Shown here: positions 44,501 through 52,485 of the stretch, piece after piece
Layout: each line of letters starts with the position of its first letter
Position numbering within the stretch: position 1 is the stretch's first letter
Origin: Streptomyces sp. NBC_00377
GTDB taxonomy: Bacteria > Actinomycetota > Actinomycetes > Streptomycetales > Streptomycetaceae
Length of the DNA stretch: 64,000 bases
Direction: 5' to 3'
NCBI RefSeq assembly: GCF_036075115.1
Contig: NZ_CP107958.1
Location: 1,364,001 to 1,428,000, forward strand
Program-made: the position numbers and the translations under genes
The notes under the pieces: generated by a model
Told to the model about the DNA's origin: nothing
What the model saw: the letters and a program-made list of their open reading frames with translations, nothing else
Database searches by the model: none

Positions 44501-45589
44501 ACGGTGGCGCGCGAGTACCCGCAGACCGTGGCCCGGGTCGTGGAACTCGCCGACCCCTCGCCGGCCGCCGTCGCCGACGCCGTGGTGGCGGAGGCCGTCG
44601 CGCCGGACCGCACCCCGGTCGTGCTGCGGACGGCAGCCGGCCGGCACGGCTTCGAGCTGGTGGAGGCGCCGCTCGGCCCGCTCGGCACCACGGGCGCCGG
44701 ACCGGCCGGGGACGGGGCCTCGGAGGCGGCGGCGCTGGGACTGGACCAGGACTCCGTGGTGTTGCTCGCGGGCGGGGCGCGGGGCATCACCGCGCAGTTC
44801 GCCGCCACCCTCGCCGGCACCGCTCGCTGCCGGCTGGAACTGCTCGGCCGCACCCCGGCGCCCGACGGTCCCGAGGACGCGGACACCGCGGCCGCTCACA
44901 CCCCCGCCGAGCTGCGTGCGGCGCTCGCCGCTCGCGGCGCCGGCAAGCCGGCGGAGATCAACCGAACCGCCGAACTCCTGCTGGCCCAGCGGGAGATCAG
45001 GGCCACCCTCGCCGAACTCACGGCGCTCGGCGGCCGCGCCCGCTACCGCCGTGTCGATTTCCGGGAGCCCGGGGCGGTGCTCCAGGCGGTGAAGGAGATC
45101 CACGCCGAGCACGGCCGGCTCGACGGCGTGGTGCACGCGGCAGGGGTGATCGAGGACAGGCTCGTCGCGGAGAAGACCGCCGAGTCCTTCCAGCGGGTCT
45201 ACGCCACCAAGGCGACCGGCGCGGACGCCCTGCTCACCGCGCTGGAGGAGTTGCCCGCCGTCCCCGCGTTCACCGTGCTGTTCGGGTCCGTGGCGGCCGT
45301 CCTGGGCAACCGGGGCCAGGTGGACTACGCGGCCGCCAACGACGCCCTGGAGACCCTCGGCGCGGCCTTCGCCGCCCGTACCGGGAAGCGCGCGGTGACC
45401 GTGCACTGGGGCCCGTGGGCGCCCGCGCCGGGGCATGGGGGCATGGTGGGGGTGGAACTGGCCCGGGAGTACGCCCGGCGCGGCATCCGTCTGATCGATC
45501 CCGAGGAGGGCACCGCGGCGCTGCTTCGGGAGCTGGCCTGGGGCGAGGAGTCGGCCACCGCCGTCGTCTACACCGCTTCGGGCTGGTGA
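38558..45589 (+). CDS. PUFA-synthase-like PKS: tandem PfaD-like barrels-KS-AT-ACP-KR
   Basis: 2343 residues from ATG 38558 (GGAGA five bases upstream; a TTG at 38543 is an alternative). Residues ~5-640 are two copies of an FMN-type TIM barrel of the nitronate-monooxygenase/PfaD class (GAECGGRIGEL in the first, GSECGGHVGPRGSFPLWEAQ in the second). KS ~677-1120: VDAACASSLAAVD (Cys), EAHGTGT, GHTKCAAG. AT ~1225-1545: FLFPGQGSQRTG, GHSYGEL. One ACP ~1714-1790: DLSIDSIKRAEI. KR ~2060-2343: AGGARGIT, FGSVAAVLGNRGQVDYAAAN. The layout resembles PfaA with PfaD built in, i.e. an iterative long-chain PKS. TTA at codon 129. First gene of a seven-gene operon (the others follow as overlapping or closely spaced genes). 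Confidence 0.95.
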   Translation: MTSAVRSEDMIIGITPFGEPDAGLALAVGRAGGLGVLDLGSGDRRSREALSRLRRSSLGAFGVRIGAHCRLTPADLEPDGPHTVVLGAGAAPSSTAADTEWAPGPITELAARHRVLVEVTDLAGARDALRAGAHGLIARGAECGGRIGELSTFVLLQQLLAAPEVTAPVWACGGIGPHTAAAAVACGAAGVVLDSQLALLAESALPEPAAAALRTLDGSETVVLAGHRVLRRRGPDAPEPGEDAGPQAVAALLGARDPSAQMLPVGQDGFLAARFAERWGDVRRTVRALRDAVLAGVGDDTAARALAAGSPMSRALGTRLPVAQGPMTRVSDGAAFAAAVAADGALPFLALALADGERTRAMLAETRDAVAGRPWGVGVLGFAPEDVRTAQLEAVRELRPTHAIIAGGRPSQAQALEREGIRTFLHVPSPGLLRQFLDAGARRFVFEGSECGGHVGPRGSFPLWEAQLGVLEDHAAQHGAEGLDVFFAGGVHDGRSAAAVAALAAPLTARGAAVGVLMGTAYLFTEEAVAHGAIRPLFQRQVMAAERTTLLESAPGHATRCVPSPFAAGYRDEEHRLRAEGAGDRQIWEALERLNVGRLRIASKGVTRTADGSLAPADERRQLAEGMFMAGEVAVLRSATTTLAALHESVTTGAVEHLALRAAEWGVERENREPAAPAPLDVAVVGMACMFPQAPDLPAFWANVVGGVDAVGEVPADRWDPAVHHGRSTPSKWGGFLPRIPFDPLRYGIPPTSLGSIEPVQLLSLEAARRALEDAGYGDGEREFDRSRTSVVFGAEAGSDLSNAATLRAVLPSYHGEVPAGLDEQLPQLTEDSFPGMLANVISGRIANRLDLGGANYTVDAACASSLAAVDVACKELVGGTSDLVLCGGADLHNGINDYVLFSSVHALSPTGRSRAFDASADGIALGEGVACVVLKRLADAERDGDRIYGVIKGLGSSSDGRSLGLTAPRPEGQRSALERAYRNAGVSPADVGLVEAHGTGTVVGDRTELRVLSEVFAQAGAEPGGCAIGSVKSQIGHTKCAAGLAGLIKTVLALHTGVRPPTLHVEAPNAAWEADVSPFAFHARALPWAAPPEERVAGVSAFGFGGTNFHVVLAAHADGVPPARTLDAWPAELFLFRGRDAAAARRGVDELLRAAQTQGRPWRLRDLALSSARRSDAAGDPVQVAIVATDVDDLVGKLRRVSADPAAHDPARGIHRAGQDGPRGGKVAFLFPGQGSQRTGMLADLFVTFPELRPCLELGRVHADTLYPPAAFDDAVRDRQQAALTDTRVAQPALGVAGLAVHALLGAAGVQPDMAAGHSYGELVALCAAGALGPETLLELSAERATAILEAAGVTGAAASGDGDPGSMAAVAAGAEDVVRALEAAHAPDSVVVANRNSPRQTVISGPSEAVAETVRLLREAGLGAKRLPVACAFHSPLVAGAADRFAEALAARPVHAPEFPVWSNRTATPYPADPDAVRAHLAAQIGAPVAFAEQIEAMYEAGARVFVEAGPGSVLTRLVGQILGDRPHHAVACEPRPDAGLRGWLDALARLAVAGLPVRTGRLLRGRDAVDAVRTPAPKRPGWTVDGQLVRTAAGALLPGALAPARRVVEPIERTVATVTTNPPHGVPSHQDALVSEFLRTSREMIAAQRDVLLTYLGAAPGIAQPVPSVAAPQVIQATPQLPMQRAEMAAAPPEPAQESTAPAPPAGPADVRQVVLEIISERTGYPVDMIEPDLDLEADLSIDSIKRAEIAGELARRLGAGAGTDLTSMDDEELEELAKARTAAAVTDWLTARLGGPAASASAPAVAPVTAPASPDGPAPAVAATAAEEPAAPGPATRGVTQEVTGEAPRRHVLRPVLLDDGTDDRDADARDAPTAALSGTRWTLLGDAPEVAARLRSHGADVGVRARDHVLTEADGPVDGVLYLAALTDADDGPLLPDAFPVLQAALARGPRRLLAVRVADGGTPDPRTAGLRGLFRTVAREYPQTVARVVELADPSPAAVADAVVAEAVAPDRTPVVLRTAAGRHGFELVEAPLGPLGTTGAGPAGDGASEAAALGLDQDSVVLLAGGARGITAQFAATLAGTARCRLELLGRTPAPDGPEDADTAAAHTPAELRAALAARGAGKPAEINRTAELLLAQREIRATLAELTALGGRARYRRVDFREPGAVLQAVKEIHAEHGRLDGVVHAAGVIEDRLVAEKTAESFQRVYATKATGADALLTALEELPAVPAFTVLFGSVAAVLGNRGQVDYAAANDALETLGAAFAARTGKRAVTVHWGPWAPAPGHGGMVGVELAREYARRGIRLIDPEEGTAALLRELAWGEESATAVVYTASGW
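38942..38944 (+). promoter_or_regulatory. TTA (bldA-dependent) codon in the first PKS gene
   Basis: GAC-GCG-TTA-CGC-GCC encodes D-A-L-R-A, codon 129 in frame. With the sigma-factor gene this is one of only two in-frame TTA codons I found in the window. Confidence 0.9.
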
Positions 45590-45596
45590 CGGCGCG

Positions 45597-48500
45597 GTGA
45601 TCTCGACGCAACTCAACGGCGCGCACCATGACATGACGTTGCGTCGGGTGCCGGTCGCCATCGTCGGCATGGCGGTGCTGCTGCCGGGCGCCGCCGGCCT
45701 GGACGCCTACTGGCGGAACCTGCGGGACGGTGTGGACGCGATCGGCGAGGTGCCGGAGGGGCGCTGGGACGCGGAGTACTACCGTCCCGGCACCGCGTCC
45801 CGTCCGGCCGTCGCGGACCGGGTGTACGCGCGGCGGGGCGGGTTCGTGGACGGCCTGGCGGAGGTCGAGGTCACCCGGTTCGGGATCATGCCCCACTCCG
45901 TGGCCGGTACGGAGCCGGACCAGCTGATCGCGCTGCATGTGGCCTCGGCCGCCCTCGACGACGCGGGCGGCCCGGACCGGCTCCCCGACCGGGGGAAGGC
46001 CGGTGTCGTCCTCGGCCGGGGCGGCTACCTCACCCCCGGCCTGGCCCGGCTCGACCAGCGGGTCCGCACGGCCGGGCAACTCGTGCGCACACTGGGCGAG
46101 CTGCTGCCGGATCTGACGTCCGATCAACTGGGCCGCGTGCGCGAGGCGTTCACCGAGCGGCTGGGCCCGGACAGTCCCGAGTCCGCGATCGGTCTGGTGC
46201 CCAATCTCGCCGCCTCCCGGATCGCCAACCGGCTGGACCTGCGCGGTCCCGCGTACACCGTGGACGCGGCCTGCGCGTCCTCCCTGGTCGCCGTGGACCA
46301 GGCGGTGGGCGAACTCGCCTCCGGGCGCTGCGACCTGATGCTCGCGGGAGGCGTCCACCACTGCCACGACATCACGTTGTGGAGCGTGTTCTCCCAGCTC
46401 CGCGCCCTCTCCCCCAGCCAGCGCATCCGCCCCTTCCACCGGGACGCCGACGGCATCCTGATCGGCGAGGGCACGGGCGTCGTCGTCCTCAAGCGGCTGG
46501 CCGACGCCGAACGCGACGGCGACCGGGTCTACGCCGTGATCAGGGGCACCGGGGTGGCCGGCGACGGCAGGGCGGCCGGGCTGGTCAACCCCGACCCGGG
46601 CGGTCAGGCGAATGCCGTGCGGCAGGCGTGGCGGGCCGCCGGGCTCGACCCGGCCGAACCCGGCTCCCTGGGTCTGCTGGAAGCGCACGGCACCGCGACG
46701 CCGGCGGGCGACGGAGCCGAACTGACCACCCTGGCCGAGGTGTTCGGACCCGGCGACGGTGACGCCGTCCTGGGGTCGGTCAAGTCGATGATCGGGCACA
46801 CCATGCCCGCCGCCGGTATCGCGGGCCTCGTCAAGGCCGCGCTCGCCGTCCACCACGGCACGCTGCTGCCGACGCTGCACTGCGACGACCCGCACCCCGC
46901 CCTGGCCCGCACCCGGTTCCGCACCCTGGAGAAGGCCGCCGACTGGGAGACCACCGCACGGCAGCCTGTGCGCAGGGCCGCGGTCAACGCGTTCGGGTTC
47001 GGCGGGATCAACGCCCACGTCGTGCTGGAGGAGGCGCCGGGGGCACGCCGATCACGCGCCACGGCACCGCCGCGTCCGGTTCTGGCGGTCTCCGAACCCG
47101 AGCAGGTGCTGCTGCTCGCCGCCGACTCCCCCGCCGCCCTCGCCGCGCTCCTGGACACCGACGACGACACCGTACGGGCCGCCGGACTCGCCCCCTCCCG
47201 GCCGCACCCGGAGGCCGGACCGGCCCGCCTCGGCATCGTCGACCCCACCGCGAAGCGGCTCGCGCTGGCCCGCCGCACGGTCGCCGGGCAGCGCGCCTGG
47301 CACGGCCGCGCCGACATGTGGTTCCGTCCGGCCCCGCTGCTCGGGTCCGGAGGCGGCGCCCTGGCGTTCCTGTTCCCCGGCCTGGAGGGCGACTTCACGC
47401 CGCAGGTCGACGACGTGGCCGCCCGCTTCGGTCTGCCGGCCCCCACCGTCACCGGGGACCGGACCGCCGACGTGGGCCGCCACGGGTTCGGTGTCGTCGC
47501 CGTCGGCCGGCTCCTCGACGCCGCGCTGCGCCGTAGCGGCATCGTGCCGGACGCGGTCGCCGGGCACAGTGTGGGCGAGTGGACGGCGATGGCGACCGCC
47601 GGGCTGTACGCCGGGGAGGAGGTCGACGCCTTCATGGCGGGCTTCGACCCGGCCGAGGTGTCGGTGCCCGGGCTGGCCTACGGTGCGATCGGGGCGTCCG
47701 CCGGGCGGGTGCTGGCCGCCCTGCGCGACGAGGGCGGGGCCGGGGCGGGTCTGGTGCTCTCCCACGACAACGCGCCCCATCAGTCGATGGTGTGCGGCCC
47801 GGAGCCGGCGGTGGAGGAGTTCGTGCGGGCCTTCCGCGCCCGGGGTGTGCTCAGCCAGGTGCTGCCCTTCCGGTCCGGCTTCCACACGCCCATGCTGGAA
47901 CCGCATCTCGGCCCGATCAAGAAGGCAGCCGACCGGTTCCGGCTGCGTCCGCCGCACACTCCGCTCTGGTCGGGGACGACCGCCGCGCCCTTCCCCGAGG
48001 ACGAGGCGGGGATCAGGTCCCTGTTCGTCCGCCATCTGCTGGAGCCCGTCCGCTTCCGGCAGCTGGCCGAGGCGCTGCACTCGGCCGGGCACCGGGTGTT
48101 CGTCCAGGTCGGCCCGGGCCGGCTCGGCTCCCTGGTCGCGGACACCCTGGACGGCCGGGACCACCTGGTCGTCGCCGCCAACTCGCCCCACCGCAGCGGC
48201 CTGGCCCAGCTCCGCCGGGTGGCCACCGCCCTGTGGACGGCGGGCGCGCCGGTGGCCCCCTCCCTGGCGCCCGTCGCGGACACGCGGGCGCGACGGCCGT
48301 CCGTACGACTCGACCTGGGCGGCGCCCTGGTGTCCCTGGCACCGCGGCGGCTCGCCGAACTGCGTGCCGAGCTCACCGGACCGCGAAGCGGGGCACACTC
48401 CCCCGGCCGGGCGGCGGGCCGCGTCGGGACATCGCCGCTGGACGCCCTCGTCGGCAGTTCACCGATGGCCGCCGAACTGTCCGCCCTGCTCCACGAGACG

Positions 48501-50129
48501 GCGGACACGGCGGCCGCCCTCATGGCCGCGAGACCCGCCGACCCCGCGGCCGCACGGCCGGCGGGCCCGTGGCACACCAGCGTCCACGTCTCCCCCGACA
48601 CCATGCCCTACCTGCTGGACCACTGCTTCTTCCCCCAGCGGCCCGGCTGGCCCGACATCGCCGACCGGTGGCCGGTCGTCCCGGCGACGACGATCGTGCA
48701 GCACCTCGTGGACGCCGCAGAACAGGCGGCCCCCGGCAGGGTGGCGGTCGCCGTGCACGGCGCGCGGTTCGAGGAGTGGCTCACCGCCACGCCCGCCGTC
48801 GACGTACCGGTGACCGTGACGTCCGAGGGCGCGGACCGCTTCGCTGTCTCCTTCGGCCCCCGGGCCCGCGCGACCGTCGAACTGGCCGGCTCCCACGCCT
48901 TCCCGCCTCCCGCTCCCTGGCCCGCCGACCCCGGCGCCGAGCGCGTCCCCGAGCACACCGCCGCCCAGCTCTACGACGAGCGCTGGATGTTCCACGGCCC
49001 GGCGTTCCGGGGCGTCACCGAACTCACCGCGATCGGCGACCGCCACGTGCGCGGAGTGATCACCACCCCGCCCGCGCCCGGCGCGCTGCTGGACAACGTC
49101 GGCCAGATCCTGGGCTACTGGATCATGGCGACCCGCACGGAGCGGACCGTCGTCTTCCCGGTCGGCATGCGGGAGACGCGCTTCTACGGGCCGCACCCGG
49201 CGCCGGGGAGCGAGGTGGGGTGCCAGGTGCGGATCACCGCGCTCACCGACACGTTCCTGGAGGCCGACGTACAACTGACGACCCATGGCACGGTGTGGGC
49301 CGAGCTGTACGGCTGGCAGGACCGCCGCTTCGACAACGACCCGCAGACCCGGCCCGTCGAGCGCTTCCCTGAACACCACACCCTGTCCGAGACCCGGCCG
49401 GGCGGCTGGCAGTTGCTGCACGAGCGGTGGCCGGACCTGGCGTCCCGCGAGCTGATCATGCGCAACTCCCTGGGCGGCGCGGAGCGTTCGCAGTACGCGG
49501 AGCACGCGCCGCGCGGGCGCCGACAGTGGCTGCTGGGCCGGATCGCGGCCAAGGACGCGGTACGGCGGTGGCTGTGGGACCAGGGCGAGGGCCCGGTCTT
49601 CCCGGCGGAGCTGCGGGTGCGCAACGACGAGGCGGGCCGGCCGTACGTCACCGGTGTGCACGGCCGGGTCCTGCCTCCGCTGGACGTCTCGCTGGCGCAC
49701 TGCGCGGAGGCCGGCGTGGCGATCGTGCGGCCGCGCACACCGGGTCCCGGCCCGGGAATCGACATCGAGGAGGTCACCGACCGCACTGCGGAGGCCCTCG
49801 CCGTCGCCCTCGGCGAGCCCGAACTGCTGTTGCTGCGCCGCCTGTCGGCGGAGTCCGGTGACTCCGAAGCCCTCTGGTTCACCCGCTTCTGGGCGGCGAA
49901 GGAGGCCGTCGCAAAGGCGGAGGGCACCGGGTTCGCCGGCAGACCGAGGGACTTCACGGTGCTCGACGCGAGCCCGGCCGGCGACCGGCTGACCGTCTCG
50001 GGCCGTCGGGAACGCGCCTACCCCGTGCACTGCGCGCCGGCCGCCAACCCGGCCCGGCTGCCGGACCGTTCGTACGTAGTGGCCTGGACGACGGGACACC
50101 CGACCGCAGAGGAGTACGACCCCCGATGA
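45597..50129 (+). CDS. PUFA/Hgl-like PKS: KS-AT-DH with fused phosphopantetheinyl transferase
   Basis: 1510 residues from GTG 45597, 7 bp after the first PKS stop; ATG 45633 is an alternative. KS ~17-482: VDAACASSLVAVD, EAHGTATP, GHTMPAAG. Divergent AT ~585-900: FLFPGLEGDF, GHSVGEW. Double-hotdog dehydratase ~999-1260: MPYLLDHCFFPQ with the catalytic His, FHGPAFRGV, LLDNVGQILGYW. C-terminal Sfp-type PPTase ~1270-1500: SLAHCAEAGVAIV, PGIDIEEVTD and WFTRFWAAKEAVAKAEGTG. Built-in PPTases occur in PUFA and enediyne PKSs and arm the ACPs. There is no ACP inside this protein, so it must work on the ACP of its partner and the discrete ACP that follows (ATGA overlap). Confidence 0.95.
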   Translation: MISTQLNGAHHDMTLRRVPVAIVGMAVLLPGAAGLDAYWRNLRDGVDAIGEVPEGRWDAEYYRPGTASRPAVADRVYARRGGFVDGLAEVEVTRFGIMPHSVAGTEPDQLIALHVASAALDDAGGPDRLPDRGKAGVVLGRGGYLTPGLARLDQRVRTAGQLVRTLGELLPDLTSDQLGRVREAFTERLGPDSPESAIGLVPNLAASRIANRLDLRGPAYTVDAACASSLVAVDQAVGELASGRCDLMLAGGVHHCHDITLWSVFSQLRALSPSQRIRPFHRDADGILIGEGTGVVVLKRLADAERDGDRVYAVIRGTGVAGDGRAAGLVNPDPGGQANAVRQAWRAAGLDPAEPGSLGLLEAHGTATPAGDGAELTTLAEVFGPGDGDAVLGSVKSMIGHTMPAAGIAGLVKAALAVHHGTLLPTLHCDDPHPALARTRFRTLEKAADWETTARQPVRRAAVNAFGFGGINAHVVLEEAPGARRSRATAPPRPVLAVSEPEQVLLLAADSPAALAALLDTDDDTVRAAGLAPSRPHPEAGPARLGIVDPTAKRLALARRTVAGQRAWHGRADMWFRPAPLLGSGGGALAFLFPGLEGDFTPQVDDVAARFGLPAPTVTGDRTADVGRHGFGVVAVGRLLDAALRRSGIVPDAVAGHSVGEWTAMATAGLYAGEEVDAFMAGFDPAEVSVPGLAYGAIGASAGRVLAALRDEGGAGAGLVLSHDNAPHQSMVCGPEPAVEEFVRAFRARGVLSQVLPFRSGFHTPMLEPHLGPIKKAADRFRLRPPHTPLWSGTTAAPFPEDEAGIRSLFVRHLLEPVRFRQLAEALHSAGHRVFVQVGPGRLGSLVADTLDGRDHLVVAANSPHRSGLAQLRRVATALWTAGAPVAPSLAPVADTRARRPSVRLDLGGALVSLAPRRLAELRAELTGPRSGAHSPGRAAGRVGTSPLDALVGSSPMAAELSALLHETADTAAALMAARPADPAAARPAGPWHTSVHVSPDTMPYLLDHCFFPQRPGWPDIADRWPVVPATTIVQHLVDAAEQAAPGRVAVAVHGARFEEWLTATPAVDVPVTVTSEGADRFAVSFGPRARATVELAGSHAFPPPAPWPADPGAERVPEHTAAQLYDERWMFHGPAFRGVTELTAIGDRHVRGVITTPPAPGALLDNVGQILGYWIMATRTERTVVFPVGMRETRFYGPHPAPGSEVGCQVRITALTDTFLEADVQLTTHGTVWAELYGWQDRRFDNDPQTRPVERFPEHHTLSETRPGGWQLLHERWPDLASRELIMRNSLGGAERSQYAEHAPRGRRQWLLGRIAAKDAVRRWLWDQGEGPVFPAELRVRNDEAGRPYVTGVHGRVLPPLDVSLAHCAEAGVAIVRPRTPGPGPGIDIEEVTDRTAEALAVALGEPELLLLRRLSAESGDSEALWFTRFWAAKEAVAKAEGTGFAGRPRDFTVLDASPAGDRLTVSGRRERAYPVHCAPAANPARLPDRSYVVAWTTGHPTAEEYDPR

Positions 50130-50494
50130 CACCCCCCACCCCCCACCCCCGCACCACGGCCCCCGCCACACCCTCCTCCACCGGCCCCGCCCCGGTGACC
50201 GCCGACGAGAAGGCCGTCCTGGCCGATATCACCGGCATGCTCGCGCGGCTCCTTCAGGACGAGTACGGCCTCGACGACATCGCCATCGACATGCAGACCA
50301 CCTTCAACCGCGACCTGGAACTGGAGAGCATCGACCTGGTCACCCTCGCCGCCCTGCTCCAGGAGCGGTACGGCGACCGGGTCAACTTCGCCGAGTTCCT
50401 GGCCGGCATGGAGTTCGACGAGATCATCGAACTGACCGTCGGACGGCTCGTCGAATACGTCGTGACGAGCCTGAAGGCCGCGGAGGCGAGCTGA
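50126..50494 (+). CDS. Discrete acyl carrier protein
   Basis: 122 residues from ATG 50126, whose ATG overlaps the PKS stop (ATGA). After a ~30-residue Pro/Thr-rich leader comes an ACP fold: VLADITGMLARLLQDEYG and FNRDLELESIDLVTLAALLQ, where Ser in ESID is the phosphopantetheine site (Glu replaces the usual Asp). Then FLAGMEFDEIIELTVGRLVE. Expected to be loaded by the PPTase of the preceding protein and to carry the starter or the finished chain to the hydrolase or glycosyltransferase. Confidence 0.95.
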   Translation: MTPPTPHPRTTAPATPSSTGPAPVTADEKAVLADITGMLARLLQDEYGLDDIAIDMQTTFNRDLELESIDLVTLAALLQERYGDRVNFAEFLAGMEFDEIIELTVGRLVEYVVTSLKAAEAS

Positions 50495-50497
50495 GCC

Positions 50498-51313
50498 ATG
50501 GCGATGGTCGACACCGGCTCCGTCCGGTTGCACGTACAGCGGATCGGTCCCCGGCAGGGCCGCCCGGCCACCGCCACCGTGGTGCTGGTGCACGGGCTGC
50601 TCACGGACAGCCTGGCCAGCTACTACTTCACCGTCGCCCCGGCGTTCGCGGCCGCCGGTCTCGACGTCGTCATGTACGACCTGCGCGGGCACGGCCGCAG
50701 CGAGCGGCCCGCCGAGGGTTACACACTGGACCACAACGTCGACGATCTGGCGGCGCTGCTCGACCGGTTGGCGGTGACCGGCCCCGTGCATCTGGTCGGC
50801 AACTCCTACGGCGGCACGATCGCCTTCGGTTACGCGGCCCGTCACCCCGGGCGGGCGGCCAGCGTCAGCCTGATCGAGTCCGAACCGGCCACCGCCGCCT
50901 GGGCGGTGAAGCTCGGCGGGATCCTGGAACGGGTCGTGAACCAGCTCGCCCACAACGAGTCCGACGCGATCGCCTGGATCACCGCGAACCGGGGCCACAA
51001 CACCGCCCGGCTGGCCAGGGGCGCGGCCCGGCTCGCCCGGGAGACGACCCTCGGACGGGACATCCCGGCCAGCAGGGTCCTCACGGACGAGCAGGTGTCG
51101 GCGGTGCGCTGCCCGGTGCTGGGCCTGTACGGCGCGGACTCGGATCTGGCCGGACTGGCGCCCTGGCTGCGGGCGGTGCTGCCGGACTGCCGGACCGTGG
51201 TGATCCCGGGCCATGAGCACTCCGTCCTGGTCGAGGCCTCGGGGACGGTCGGCGGGCACATCCTCTCGCTCGTCGACGAGGCCGGGCGGGTGGCGTCGGA
51301 GGCGGCCGGGTGA
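50498..51313 (+). CDS. Alpha/beta hydrolase, probable chain-release thioesterase or transferase
   Basis: 271 residues from ATG 50498, 3 bp after the ACP stop (GGAGG inside the ACP end). Alpha/beta-hydrolase core: VVLVHGLLTDS (oxyanion HG), MYDLRGHGRSERP, nucleophile GNSYGGTIAFGYA, acid near LGLYGADSDL and the catalytic His in IPGHEHSVLVEA. No signal peptide. In this operon it most likely releases the product from the ACP or trims it, a role inferred from position. Confidence 0.92.
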   Translation: MAMVDTGSVRLHVQRIGPRQGRPATATVVLVHGLLTDSLASYYFTVAPAFAAAGLDVVMYDLRGHGRSERPAEGYTLDHNVDDLAALLDRLAVTGPVHLVGNSYGGTIAFGYAARHPGRAASVSLIESEPATAAWAVKLGGILERVVNQLAHNESDAIAWITANRGHNTARLARGAARLARETTLGRDIPASRVLTDEQVSAVRCPVLGLYGADSDLAGLAPWLRAVLPDCRTVVIPGHEHSVLVEASGTVGGHILSLVDEAGRVASEAAG

Positions 51314-52485
51314 GCCGGTTCCTGTTCGTCGTACCGCCGTTGACCGGGCACCTCAACCCGGCCGTCGGCGTCGCCTCCGAACTCACCGCTCGGGGGCACC
51401 GGGTGGCGTGGGCCTGCGCCGATCCGGAGCTGGTCGAACGGCTGGCGGGACCCGCGGCCGGGACGGTGTTCGCCTGCGGCGGCGCACCGCGGGGCGAGCG
51501 GCCCGCCGACCTGCGCGGTCCGCAGGCGCTGAAGTTCCTGTGGGAGTGGTACCTGCTGCCGCTCGCCGAGGCGATGGCGCCGGGTGTGCGGGCGGCCGTC
51601 GAGGCGTTCCGGCCGCAGGTGGTCGTCGCCGACCAGCAGGCCTTCGCCGGGGCGCTGGTCGCGGAGCGGCTGGGCCTGCCGTGGGCGACCTCGGCGACCA
51701 CCTCGGCCGAGCTCACGGACCCTCTCGCGGGACTGCCCAAGGTCGAGGAATGGCTGGACGGGCGGCTGGCGGGACTGCGGTCCGCGATCGGGGATCCGGC
51801 CGGCACCGCCGACCCGCGTTTCTCTCCGCACCTCGTCCTGGCCTTCAGCACACCGGAGTTGGCGGGCGAGGCACGGCCGGGCGTCCGCTGGGTCGGCCCG
51901 TCGATCACATCCCGCCCGTGCGGCTCCGATTTTCCCTGGGAGTGGCTCGACGGCGGCCGCGCCACCGTGCTGGTCACGCTCGGCACCGCCAACACCGACG
52001 TCGGCGGCCGGTTCCTCGAGGTGTGCCGGAGCGCGCTGCGGGAGCGGGCCGACCGGATGCAGGGCGTGATCGTCGATCCGGGGGGCACGCTGGAGCCCGG
52101 TAGCGACGACAAGGACGTGCTGGTCCTGCCGCACGTACCCCAACTCGCCCTGCTGGCACGGCTGGAGCGGGGTGGCGGCGCGGTGGTCTGCCATGCGGGG
52201 CACAACAGCGTGTGCGAGGCGCTGTGGCACGGGGTCCCGCTCGTCGTGGCGCCCATCCGCGACGACCAGCCGGTCGTGGCCGGCCAGGTTGCGGACGCGG
52301 GGGCCGGGGTGCGGGTGCGGTTCGGCCGGGTCACCGTGCGGCAACTGGGCGCGGCCATCGACTCCGTCCTGGACGAACCCGGACACCGCGCCGCAGCCGG
52401 CCTGATCCGTACGGCGTTCCGCGCCGCGGGCGGCTCCACCGCCGCGGCGACCCATCTCGAGGACCTGGCAGGGGAGTTCGGATGA
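51310..52485 (+). CDS. GT1-family (MGT-type) glycosyltransferase
   Basis: 391 residues from GTG 51310, overlapping the hydrolase stop (GTGA). GT-B fold: N-terminal FLFVVPPLTGHLNPAVGVAS with the GH catalytic His, and the C-terminal nucleotide-sugar signature HAGHNSVCEALWHGVPLVVA followed by RDDQ. It resembles the macrolide/calicheamicin group of UDP/dTDP-sugar transferases. It probably attaches a sugar to a hydroxyl of the polyketide lipid. No deoxysugar synthesis genes are in the operon, so a common UDP-hexose is likely. Confidence 0.94.
   Translation: MSRFLFVVPPLTGHLNPAVGVASELTARGHRVAWACADPELVERLAGPAAGTVFACGGAPRGERPADLRGPQALKFLWEWYLLPLAEAMAPGVRAAVEAFRPQVVVADQQAFAGALVAERLGLPWATSATTSAELTDPLAGLPKVEEWLDGRLAGLRSAIGDPAGTADPRFSPHLVLAFSTPELAGEARPGVRWVGPSITSRPCGSDFPWEWLDGGRATVLVTLGTANTDVGGRFLEVCRSALRERADRMQGVIVDPGGTLEPGSDDKDVLVLPHVPQLALLARLERGGGAVVCHAGHNSVCEALWHGVPLVVAPIRDDQPVVAGQVADAGAGVRVRFGRVTVRQLGAAIDSVLDEPGHRAAAGLIRTAFRAAGGSTAAATHLEDLAGEFG

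Noticed and set aside
41519..45670. 1383-codon open frame antisense to the first PKS gene
   Set aside because: Shadow of PKS codon bias; no ribosome site or recognisable domain, while the plus strand has complete KS, AT, ACP and KR motifs.
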